The position numbers were made by a program, and so were the translations under genes. The notes under the pieces were generated by a model. It searched no databases. It was not told where the DNA came from and saw nothing but the letters and a program-made list of their open reading frames with translations. Positions 1 through 6,009 of a stretch of 8,401 nucleotides of DNA are shown here, piece after piece. Source of the DNA: JBOGWY01 sp050694015 (GTDB lineage Bacteria > Actinomycetota > CADDZG01 > WHSQ01); assembly GCA_050694015.1 (NCBI GenBank), contig JBOGWY010000337.1, positions 1 through 8,401 of the forward strand. Direction: 5' to 3'. The first letter of the stretch is position 1. Each line of letters opens with the position of its first letter.

Positions 1-307
1 AGGTGAAGACGCTCACGTCCTCGCCGGACTCGTCGTGGAGCTCGTCGAGCGCGAGCCGGACGCGGTCCTGGAGCTCCTGCGCGGCCTTGTTCGTGAACGT
101 GAGGCCGAGGATCTGACTCGGCGAGAAGTCACACGTCTCGAGCGCCCACGCGATGCGTGCCGCCATCACCGCGGTCTTGCCGGAGCCGGCTCCCGCGATC
201 AGATACAGCGGCTCCAGTGGATGGCTGATCGCCCGCCACTGCTCGTCGGTCGGGTGGTAGCCCTTGAGCGCGGCCCGGATCGCGGGCGAGAGCCGAGGAT
301 CCGTCAT
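1..307 (-). CDS. adnB: UvrD-family DNA helicase, AdnB-like, N-terminal fragment (runs off left edge)
   Basis: Superfamily 1A DNA helicase, of which 102 residues are visible before the window ends. The Q-motif is HPTDEQW with Gln23. Walker A is AGAGSGKT with Lys44. Motif Ia is LGLTFTNKAAQEL at residues 67-79. These residues bind ATP and single-stranded DNA in this family. The run LEPLYLIAGAGSGKT followed by MAARIAW resembles the start of actinobacterial AdnB, the lead motor-nuclease subunit of AdnAB that resects double-strand breaks. A UvrD/PcrA-type helicase without a nuclease domain remains possible because the rest is outside the window. The ATG at 307 overlaps the TGA of the upstream lipoprotein gene as ATGA, with GGAG at 319-316 eight bases before it, so translational coupling is likely. 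The helicase family is certain from the motifs; the AdnB assignment is inference from style and from the AdnA-like gene nearby. Confidence 0.85.
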   Translation of the reverse strand, partial: MTDPRLSPAIRAALKGYHPTDEQWRAISHPLEPLYLIAGAGSGKTAVMAARIAWALETCDFSPSQILGLTFTNKAAQELQDRVRLALDELHDESGEDVSVFT

Positions 308-786
308 TCCAGGCTCTCCGCGATCTTGATGATCTCGGCTTCGACTTGATGCTTGAAGGAATCCTGATCCCGGTAGTGCAGCACGTACGACTCGCACGGA
401 CCGTCGCCCTCGTCCCAGTGGATCGTTAGTTCGCCGACGCCGGGATCCCCGACCCACACGAGGTACGCCTCCTCACCACGGACCATCAACCGTTGGAATC
501 GGGAGCCGCGGTAGTGGTCGAGCCTGCTCTTTCGCTTCGTCTGCAGCTTTACCTGATCGGGATTGCGGCTCTCCCCTGGTCCCCACACGATGCTCTTGCT
601 GCTGAGGAGCTCGGTGCCGGCAGAGACTTCCTCGCCGGGCTCCAGCCACGGCAGATAGGTCGGGCGGAACTCGGGGTACTCACACGCCTGCGCGGTCGGC
701 GCGGGCGGCTCCTCGTTCGTGCACGACATGACGCCGACGAGGAGAGCGGGAAGCGCGACCAGCGTGGGCCACCGGAGATCTGTCAT
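304..786 (-). CDS. Predicted lipoprotein of unknown function
   Basis: 160 residues; I do not recognise the family. The N-terminus has a short charged stretch (TDLRW), a hydrophobic core at about residues 7-20 and a possible lipobox ending VMSC at Cys22. It is followed by a Glu/Pro/Ala/Thr-rich linker typical of exported lipoproteins, so anchoring to the outer face of the membrane is likely. Met at the -2 lipobox position is unusual and weakens that call. Two further cysteines, Cys35 and Cys131, could form a disulfide outside the cell. The C-terminal half looks beta-rich and ends in a charged amphipathic helix. The ATG at 786 overlaps the stop of the preceding gene as ATGA. An alternative ATG at 792 adds two residues (Met-Arg) and lies 4 bases after GGAG at 800-797; the chosen start lies 10 bases after it, so the two cannot be separated. 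Its stop overlaps the helicase start. No function should be assumed. Confidence 0.8.
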   Translation of the reverse strand: MTDLRWPTLVALPALLVGVMSCTNEEPPAPTAQACEYPEFRPTYLPWLEPGEEVSAGTELLSSKSIVWGPGESRNPDQVKLQTKRKSRLDHYRGSRFQRLMVRGEEAYLVWVGDPGVGELTIHWDEGDGPCESYVLHYRDQDSFKHQVEAEIIKIAESLE

Positions 787-1205
787 GCGCATCCCGCTCC
801 GCCCATGATCGGGCCCTCGAGCCTGACTAGATCGGCGTCGCCACCGTCGAACGAGCGGTAGATCGCGCGCTCGTCGCCCACGATCTCGATGGTGCCGTCG
901 TCCTCGTTGGAGAAGAACTCGGGCGGCTCTCCCTGCGCGGGGAAGCGCGGGCTCCAGAAGCTCCCGTCGAAGTCGACCAGGAACTCGAGCCCGCAGTGCC
1001 CGGTGTTGAAGCGGTACAGCACGCCGTCCTCGACCGGCACCGAGCACGGCACGAGGTCCCGCCCCTTGCCGCGGTCGTTATCGACGCACGTCGGTGACGG
1101 TATCGGGTGCGCGCCGCCGAGGAACTGGGGCCGCGTCGCCGGATTCCACAACCAGTAGATGCCGAACGCGACCAGCGCGGCACCCAAGACGAGGGCGATC
1201 TTCAT
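783..1205 (-). CDS. Small membrane-anchored extracytoplasmic protein, unknown function
   Basis: 140 residues. A single hydrophobic helix at about residues 3-20 (IALVLGAALVAFGIYWLW) sits next to Lys2, which suggests an uncleaved anchor with the rest outside the membrane. The exposed part has four cysteines (40, 54, 71 and 139) and a motif THCG-type block, TGHCGLEFLVDFDGSFW, at residues 68-84. From memory, similar HCG...FDG.W patterns occur in small secreted actinobacterial proteins of unknown role; this needs a profile search. The start at 1205 is supported by a strong ribosome site, GGAGG at 1215-1211, five bases upstream. A longer reading from 1259 would overlap the divergent gene and has no such site. 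This is the first gene of the run leading to the lipoprotein and the helicase, and its TGA overlaps the next ATG. It may act together with the lipoprotein, but that is inferred only from gene order. Confidence 0.82.
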   Translation of the reverse strand: MKIALVLGAALVAFGIYWLWNPATRPQFLGGAHPIPSPTCVDNDRGKGRDLVPCSVPVEDGVLYRFNTGHCGLEFLVDFDGSFWSPRFPAQGEPPEFFSNEDDGTIEIVGDERAIYRSFDGGDADLVRLEGPIMGGAGCA

Positions 1206-1234
1206 GCCGCCCTCCCCGCGCGAACATTGCTCCC
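1206..1234. promoter_or_regulatory. 29-bp divergent gap; promoters must overlap coding sequence
   Basis: The start codons at 1205 (minus) and 1235 (plus) point away from each other with only 29 bases between them. The minus gene's ribosome site, GGAGG at 1215-1211, fills part of the gap. The plus gene has no visible ribosome site. A weak -10-like AACATT at 1223-1228 sits at the right distance for a leaderless transcript starting at the ATG, a mode common in actinobacteria. It matches only three of six consensus bases, so this is a suggestion. Promoters for both genes probably extend into the opposite gene. Confidence 0.3.
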
Positions 1235-1684
1235 ATGGACCGGGACCAAGCGATCGCACTCATCGAACGCGCCTTCGCGGCCGTCGAGCGTCCCACGAAC
1301 GCCGAGCTGCTCCATCCGCAGTCCGCCGACGACATGGATATCGAGCCGCTCTACGACATCGTGCGCTGGGAGGACATGACCGACGCCGACGTGATCTACA
1401 ACTACTCGGCGCTCGCGTTCCTGAGCCCCGAGGGTTTCCGCTACTTCATCCCCGCGTACCTGATCTACGCGCTGCGGAACCCGGAGAGTCCCGAGGCCGT
1501 CGTCGATAGCACGATCTGGTCCTTCTATCCGGACATGTACGAGGAGAACCTGCGCGACTTTGTCGCGTCGAAGTTCTCGCTGCTCGACGACGCGCAACGG
1601 CAGGCCGTCGACGCGTTCCTGGAGGCGATGGCTCCGTTCGAGAACGACGCCGCGCAAGCGCTCGACTACTGGCGCGGCGGCTAG
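1235..1684 (+). CDS. DUF6714-like small cytoplasmic protein
   Basis: 149 residues, acidic, with no signal peptide or membrane segment. A central aromatic block (LSPEGFRYFIPAYLIYAL at about residues 63-80) resembles the core of the DUF6714 family as I recall it, a family with no known activity. It is preceded by a Trp-Glu-Asp segment and followed by a C-terminal helical region rich in Asp, Ala and Gln. The ATG at 1235 was chosen because the protein reads well from there. The open frame continues upstream to 1094, but that stretch lies antisense to the neighbouring gene and looks like non-coding translation. The gene points opposite to all its close neighbours: 29 bp from one divergent start and 8 bp from a convergent stop. 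It therefore cannot belong to the flanking minus-strand operons and is a candidate for later insertion. Family assignment is moderate; function is unknown. Confidence 0.75.
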   Translation: MDRDQAIALIERAFAAVERPTNAELLHPQSADDMDIEPLYDIVRWEDMTDADVIYNYSALAFLSPEGFRYFIPAYLIYALRNPESPEAVVDSTIWSFYPDMYEENLRDFVASKFSLLDDAQRQAVDAFLEAMAPFENDAAQALDYWRGG

Positions 1685-1692
1685 ACGACCAG

Positions 1693-2802
1693 TCACGTCG
1701 AGCACGCTTTCTCGATCACGTCACGGGTTTCGCGAGCGGTCGTGTCGAACAGATCGCCGACGGCCCACGCGGTGCCGGCCGGATCGAGCGTGACCGCCTC
1801 CATGTCCCCTTCCGGCCCACCTTCGAACGACACCACAGACCAGGACCCGTCGACCCGATGCGCTCCCCACGTATACATACTCGACGCGGTGGAGCGATAG
1901 CCGACCGTCCATGCCTCGTCGGTCGTCGCGGCGACGTCTAAGTTCCACTCCTTACCGCGGAGATCCGGAGTGTTACGGCGGCGCCACCGCCCGTCGACGA
2001 AATGAACGGCGAGACCCTGGCGGCCGGTGGCCCACGCCTCGTTGCGTGTGACGGCGTCGAGGCCGAAGAAGAGGTTGTCGTCGAACCTCTTACCTAGCTT
2101 GACGTGTCTCCAGGCGGTGCCGTTGAAGCGCAGCACCACCGGTCGCTGGCTCCCCCTCCATCCCGCCGCCCAGACATCGTTCGGAGAGGTCGCGTCGATC
2201 GCGTGCAGCGATGTCCTGCGACCCGGCGATGGGGCATCGACCTGTGCCCAGCTCGTCCCGTCGTAATGGATCACCAGCGTTTCCATCGTCGCCGTCCTGG
2301 GGCGGAAGTAGTCGCCGATCGCCCACACATCGTCCGGCCCCGTGGCCGCGACGCCCCTGAGGAAGGGGCGACGACCCGGCGACGGTGCTCTCATCCGGGT
2401 CCACGCGGTCCCGTCGTAGTGGAAGACGAGTGGCTTGATGATCCGGTAGGGCCTCGTGTAATAGAAGCCGACGGCCCACACGTCGGTGGGAGACACCGCC
2501 TCGACCGCGAACAATTCGGCCCCCGGAAGGTCCTCCGGCGTCATGCGCTCGAAGCTCGTGTCGTCGAAGCGCACCGCCAGCGGGAGTGAGTGCGGCCCTT
2601 CGTCGGTCCCCGGCTCCTCGGGCACGGTGTGGTAGCCGACGGCCCACCCCTCGTTCGCTACGGGAACATCGACGTCGTCCAAGCTTCCATCGCGTCCCAC
2701 TTCGTGGACGAGATCGAAGTTGCCGTCGCATTGCGCCCCTTGACCCACCGCAGAGGTAGGTAGAGCGACCCAGACCAGGGCAACCACGAGGAGCTTCCTC
2801 AT
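1693..2802 (-). CDS. Secreted seven-bladed beta-propeller protein
   Basis: 369 residues with an N-terminal signal peptide (Arg2-Lys3, hydrophobic residues 4-14, likely cleavage between residues 18 and 24). The mature part consists of propeller repeats. W-[A/T]-x-G motifs start at residues 53, 109, 160, 211, 257, 298 and 346, giving seven blades. Most blades also carry a strand of the type HYDGTxW (near 127-134, 179-185, 225-231, 267-273 and 315-321). The last blade lacks this strand, and the extreme N-terminus (CDGNFDLV at 25-32) resembles it, so the ring probably closes by N/C-terminal pairing. The only two cysteines of the mature chain, Cys25 and Cys367, lie at the two ends and may lock it. 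No catalytic motif is visible; binding or scaffolding is the usual role of such folds. The ATG at 2802 overlaps the helicase-nuclease TGA as ATGA. An in-frame upstream reading is antisense-like noise and was not used. Confidence 0.85.
   Translation of the reverse strand: MRKLLVVALVWVALPTSAVGQGAQCDGNFDLVHEVGRDGSLDDVDVPVANEGWAVGYHTVPEEPGTDEGPHSLPLAVRFDDTSFERMTPEDLPGAELFAVEAVSPTDVWAVGFYYTRPYRIIKPLVFHYDGTAWTRMRAPSPGRRPFLRGVAATGPDDVWAIGDYFRPRTATMETLVIHYDGTSWAQVDAPSPGRRTSLHAIDATSPNDVWAAGWRGSQRPVVLRFNGTAWRHVKLGKRFDDNLFFGLDAVTRNEAWATGRQGLAVHFVDGRWRRRNTPDLRGKEWNLDVAATTDEAWTVGYRSTASSMYTWGAHRVDGSWSVVSFEGGPEGDMEAVTLDPAGTAWAVGDLFDTTARETRDVIEKACST
2173..2478 (-). repeat. Two tandem 51-codon propeller blade repeats
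   Basis: Blades from residues 109-159 and 160-210 are exactly 51 codons each and the most similar pair in the protein. Both contain HYDGT[A/S]W, APSPGRR and DVWA[I/A]G. The similarity is visible in the DNA: on the plus strand GTCCCGTCGTARTGGA occurs at 2408 and at 2255, 153 bases apart. The other blades are spaced 41-56 residues apart and are more diverged. This suggests a relatively recent blade duplication. Confidence 0.7.
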
Positions 2803-5800
2803 GCCGGCAGCTCCTTGCCCTCGGACCACAGCGGGCACAGCGGCTTGAACTTGCACCACGTGCAGTCGGCCTCGGGGTTCGGACGGAAGTCCTCGGCCAG
2901 CACGCCGTTCATCAGGACGGGCAGACGTTCGAGGGCCTTCTCCGCCTCCTCCGGTTTCTGGATGCGCTTGACGACATCGCCGCGCGACAGCGGCGGCTTC
3001 GGGTACACGAGCTGCATCCCGCCGGGCTCGCCCAGCGCGGCGATCTCGGGATCCGACTTCGCCGCGAGGTAGTAGATCGCCAGCTGCAAACTCTCCTTCG
3101 CCTCGTCCCATCCGATCGCCGACGACGACGTCTTGTAGTCCGAGATGATCAGGTTCTTGCCGATCTTGTCGATGCGGTCGATGCGCCCGGTGATGCGGTG
3201 GCCGGCGAGCTCGACCTTGAAGGACGACTCCGTCATCGTCGCGTCGTGCGGCTTCAGGAACTTGCCGTAGCGCTCGATCATCAGCTGGCCGTCGCGGTGG
3301 AACTGGCGCGCCATCGCCTTGTTCGGGAACTCTGAACGGATCTTGTCGAACAGCTTCTCGTAGAGCGCGTACGCGTCGGCCGGCGACAGCTTCTGCAGCT
3401 CGATCTCCTCGAACACCTTGTGCACGACCGAGCCGAACGCCATGTTGTGGCTCGTGTCGGGGTCGAGCCCGAGCACCACCCCCATCAGGTACTGCAGCCC
3501 GCAGTTGTCGTAGGTCGAGATGCGCGAGTAGCTGGTGCGCAGCTTGTCGAGCGGCAGGTCGTCGTCCGGATCGGCCTGCTGCACGCGGATCGGGATCTCG
3601 CCCTCGGTCCAGTCCCAGCGCCACCACCACTCGCTGGGTTGCGCCGCGGTGCAGTCCGGGTCGAGCTCGCAGATCTTCTGGATACCGGCGAGCGCGGCGA
3701 TGCGCTCGGCCGCGGGCTTGGTCGTGTCGGCGAGCACCTTGCGGTAGCGGGCTGCGGCCTCCGCGAACGTCAGCGGCGGCATGTCGACCGGAGCCTCGAC
3801 CTCGGGCACCTCGCCCACGAGGTCCTCGATGAAGCGGCTCGGCTCACCGCGGCGCGACGGGCCCGGCGACGTCGTGACCATGCATCGCTCGGTGCTGCGC
3901 GTCAGCGCGACGTAGAACACGCGCCGGTCCTCCATCTCGTTGTTCTTGTTGCGCACGACCGGGTTCGTCTCGTCGCGGAAGTAGGGGTCGAAGAGGCCCG
4001 TCGCGCGGCGACCCTTCGGGATCGAACCCTCGACCACGCCGGCCACCGCGACGATGCGCCACTCCTTGCCCTTGGCGCCGTGGAAGCTCACGACCTGCAC
4101 GCCGCCGCCGCTGCGCTCGGGCGGGAGCCACGGATCGCTGCCGAAGTCGGCGCGCCCGATCGCCTGCAGGTAATCGGCGAAGGTGCCCTTGCCCCGACGG
4201 CGCTCCACGAAGCGACCGAGCGCACGGCTGAACGCTACGAGCGCGTCGAGATCGCGGTTGGCAGGGTCGTCGAGGCTCTTCTTGGCGCGTTCGACGAGCT
4301 CGTTGCAGAGCCGCGCCTTGTCCCACACGACCCAGAACGCTTCATCGGCCGGCGAGTCCTTCTTGGCGAAGAGCAGGTCGCGCAGCTCGAGTAGTTCCGC
4401 CACCTTGGCCGCCTCGCCCTCGGGGATCTCGCTCGGCAGATCGTGAAGCACCTCGGCCAGCGCGAGGCCACGCAAACGAGCGAGGCGTTCCAGCTCGCGC
4501 ACCACCCCATCGTCGACGTCGATCAACGGCGAGCGAAGGAGTTCTACGAGCTTCTCGGGGTCTGGTTCTTCGGCGAACGCAAACGTCGCGAGGTCGGCGA
4601 ACGCACGCACTATCGGCTCGCGGCCCAACGGGCGATCCGGGGCGCTGATCGAGAACGGGACCTCGAGCGCATCGAGGGCACGCTCCAGCGGCGGCAGCAT
4701 CGAGCGCGGCGAGGTGAGCAGGATCGCCATCTCGTCGTACGGGACCTTGTCCTGGAGATGAGCGAGACGCAGGTCGCGCGCGATCGCATCGACCTCGGCC
4801 GCGAGGTTCCCGTAACGACGGACGTCGAGCACGGCGGAACCGTTGAAGCTCTTCGGCCGGTGGTCGCGCGCGCCGTTGCGCTCGATCAGCCCGAGGGTCT
4901 GGGCCCCCATCTCCGCCGACTGCCGGTAACACGTCTCGAGCGTGACGCGCTCGTGCTCGCCGAACTCCTTTTGGAAGTCGTCCATCCAGTCGGGCTCGGC
5001 CCCCCGGAAGGTCTCGATCGCGGAGTCGGGATCGCCGGCCAGCACGAGCGAGCGCCCGGCGCCGTCACCGTTCGTGAAGCCCGTCAGGAAATGCAGCAGC
5101 CGCTGCTGCACGAGCGCAAGCTCCTGCCCGTCGTCGACCAGGACGTGCAGGAAGCGTTTGTGCAGCGACGCGCGCACGTCGTCGTGGTTCGCGATCAGAT
5201 CGACCGCGTCGGTGAGCAGCGTCGGATAATCGACGCGGCTCTGCATGCGCAGGCGCGAGCGGTACTTCTTGAAGAACCGAACGATGTCGTGCCACGCGGG
5301 CCGGGCCGCCGCGAGCGCGTCGAGCTGCCCATCGTCGAGCAGCCGCTGCTCGGCCCGGATGCAGAAGTCCACGACCTCGTCGACGAAACCGCGGTTCGTG
5401 AGCAGGTGCTTGTGGTGGGGCCAGTCGACGTCGTTCTCGCTCTTGAGCGCCTCGCGCACGTCACCCCACTGCTCGGGGCTCGTCAGCAGCACCGGAGGCT
5501 CGCCGTAGGCAAGGCGGTCGTAATGACGACTAACGAGGTGGTTCGCGAGGCCGTGCCACGTGTAGACCGGGACCTCGATCAGCGCGTCGAGACCCTCGTC
5601 GAACAGCAGCCGGTGCGTGAGCCGGTCCTGCAGGGCCATCTTCTGGCTGCGGTTCGGGACCAGGAACAGGATGCGATCGGGCGAGCAGCCCTCGGCGAGC
5701 GCGAGGCGCACGAAGCGCTCCTCGAGCACCTTGGTCTTGCCGGTGCCCGGCCCCCCGGCCGCGAGCAGCGGCCCGTCGGCATGGCCGACGACCCGCTTCT

Positions 5801-5822
5801 GGTCTCCGTCTAACTCGATCAC
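2799..5822 (-). CDS. adnA: ATP-dependent helicase-nuclease, AdnA-like (UvrD/RecB family)
   Basis: 1007 residues joining a superfamily 1A helicase to a RecB-family nuclease. Helicase motifs: Q-motif Asp7-Gln8; Walker A GGPGTGKT with Lys29; Ia at 51-65; Walker B VDDGQE with Asp230-Asp231; III GDPDSAIETFRG from about 263; IV with Arg300; V SFHGAKGKEW around His581; VI YVALTRS with Arg642. Nuclease motifs: His801, Asp882 in GRIDR, and D895-Y-K897. Cys774 together with Cys987, Cys990 and Cys996 fits the four-cysteine iron-sulfur clasp of AddB-type nucleases. The length and the GPGTGKT start fit AdnA, the partner of AdnB in break resection; an AddB-like or stand-alone enzyme is the alternative. Walker B has Asp where most relatives have Glu, and motif III has Ser267 where Gln is usual, so the motor may be weak. 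The GTG at 5822 is the only start available after the in-frame stop at 5895-5897, although its ribosome site is poor. The next gene overlaps its stop. Confidence 0.88.
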   Translation of the reverse strand: MIELDGDQKRVVGHADGPLLAAGGPGTGKTKVLEERFVRLALAEGCSPDRILFLVPNRSQKMALQDRLTHRLLFDEGLDALIEVPVYTWHGLANHLVSRHYDRLAYGEPPVLLTSPEQWGDVREALKSENDVDWPHHKHLLTNRGFVDEVVDFCIRAEQRLLDDGQLDALAAARPAWHDIVRFFKKYRSRLRMQSRVDYPTLLTDAVDLIANHDDVRASLHKRFLHVLVDDGQELALVQQRLLHFLTGFTNGDGAGRSLVLAGDPDSAIETFRGAEPDWMDDFQKEFGEHERVTLETCYRQSAEMGAQTLGLIERNGARDHRPKSFNGSAVLDVRRYGNLAAEVDAIARDLRLAHLQDKVPYDEMAILLTSPRSMLPPLERALDALEVPFSISAPDRPLGREPIVRAFADLATFAFAEEPDPEKLVELLRSPLIDVDDGVVRELERLARLRGLALAEVLHDLPSEIPEGEAAKVAELLELRDLLFAKKDSPADEAFWVVWDKARLCNELVERAKKSLDDPANRDLDALVAFSRALGRFVERRRGKGTFADYLQAIGRADFGSDPWLPPERSGGGVQVVSFHGAKGKEWRIVAVAGVVEGSIPKGRRATGLFDPYFRDETNPVVRNKNNEMEDRRVFYVALTRSTERCMVTTSPGPSRRGEPSRFIEDLVGEVPEVEAPVDMPPLTFAEAAARYRKVLADTTKPAAERIAALAGIQKICELDPDCTAAQPSEWWWRWDWTEGEIPIRVQQADPDDDLPLDKLRTSYSRISTYDNCGLQYLMGVVLGLDPDTSHNMAFGSVVHKVFEEIELQKLSPADAYALYEKLFDKIRSEFPNKAMARQFHRDGQLMIERYGKFLKPHDATMTESSFKVELAGHRITGRIDRIDKIGKNLIISDYKTSSSAIGWDEAKESLQLAIYYLAAKSDPEIAALGEPGGMQLVYPKPPLSRGDVVKRIQKPEEAEKALERLPVLMNGVLAEDFRPNPEADCTWCKFKPLCPLWSEGKELPA
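2811..2816 (-). promoter_or_regulatory. Ribosome binding site of the propeller gene inside the helicase-nuclease gene
   Basis: AAGGAG read on the minus strand, eight bases before the ATG at 2802. It lies within the last codons of the upstream gene (encoding Lys-Glu of GKELPA). It supports the chosen start and translation of the propeller by ribosomes finishing the upstream gene. Confidence 0.75.
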
Positions 5823-5862
5823 AGTCTCTCGCTCGCCTTGCTCGAAGAAGTTGTGACCCGAC

Positions 5863-5879
5863 CGTACCGAGGGGGTACG
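5863..5879. repeat. Inverted repeat CGTACC-n5-GGTACG, possible operator
   Basis: Perfect 6-bp arms separated by GAGGG, 41 bp upstream of the helicase-nuclease GTG. The arms are too short and the loop too purine-rich for a strong terminator, and no T-run follows. Binding of a dimeric regulator is a reasonable guess. No regulator in the window is an obvious candidate. Confidence 0.45.
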
Positions 5880-5959
5880 ACAAGAATCGAGGTTTCAAGG
5901 GCACAAGTGCCGAGGTCGCGAGGAAATCTCCGCCGGACCCCGGGCGGGTGCCGACGGTC

Positions 5960-5970
5960 CGCACCGTGCG
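5960..5970. repeat. Palindrome CGCAC-C-GTGCG upstream of the kinase gene
   Basis: Perfect 5-bp arms around one central base, ending 39 bp before the kinase ATG, where a promoter would lie. The one-base centre excludes a hairpin, so if functional it would be a protein-binding site. An 11-bp match of this kind can arise by chance in GC-rich DNA. Confidence 0.35.
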
Positions 5971-5999
5971 TAAGAATCTGTGAGGGCAGAGCGATAGAC

Positions 6000-6005
6000 G
6001 GAGGG
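6000..6005 (+). promoter_or_regulatory. Ribosome binding site of the histidine kinase gene
   Basis: GGAGGG ends four bases before the ATG at 6010. It is the best-placed such site on the plus strand here and fixes the kinase start. Confidence 0.75.
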
Positions 6006-6009
6006 CGGG

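Larger units (their letters stand above)
5823..6009. other. Divergent intergenic region between helicase-nuclease and histidine kinase genes
   Basis: 187 bp, the longest non-coding stretch in the window, which must hold the promoters of both divergent genes. It contains two inverted repeats (5863-5879 and 5960-5970). Each is followed within one or two bases by AAGAATC (5882-5888 and 5972-5978). AAGAAT could serve as a poor -10 on the plus strand, and its complement GATTCT as one on the minus strand, but I found no convincing -35 partner. No open frame in it looks coding. Confidence 0.6.

Noticed and set aside
304..1047. Longer reading of the lipoprotein gene (247 residues)
   Set aside because: The extension is an Arg/Ala-rich shadow of the upstream gene, and the signal peptide begins at the internal ATG.
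2728..2802. Lipoprotein signal for the propeller at Cys25
   Set aside because: The residues before Cys25 (GQGAQ) do not fit a lipobox; ordinary signal peptidase cleavage is more likely.
1693..3630. Longer reading of the propeller gene (645 residues)
   Set aside because: The extra N-terminal part is out-of-frame translation of the nuclease domain. The signal peptide and ribosome site mark the ATG at 2802 as the start.
3420..4394. 324-codon open frame on the plus strand
   Set aside because: Also antisense to the conserved helicase and nuclease motifs; composition is typical of a shadow frame.
4443..5813. 456-codon open frame on the plus strand, antisense to the helicase-nuclease
   Set aside because: The minus strand carries all helicase motifs in order. 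The plus reading has no domain, is rich in Arg/Glu/Val as expected from antisense of GC-rich coding DNA, and has no ribosome site.
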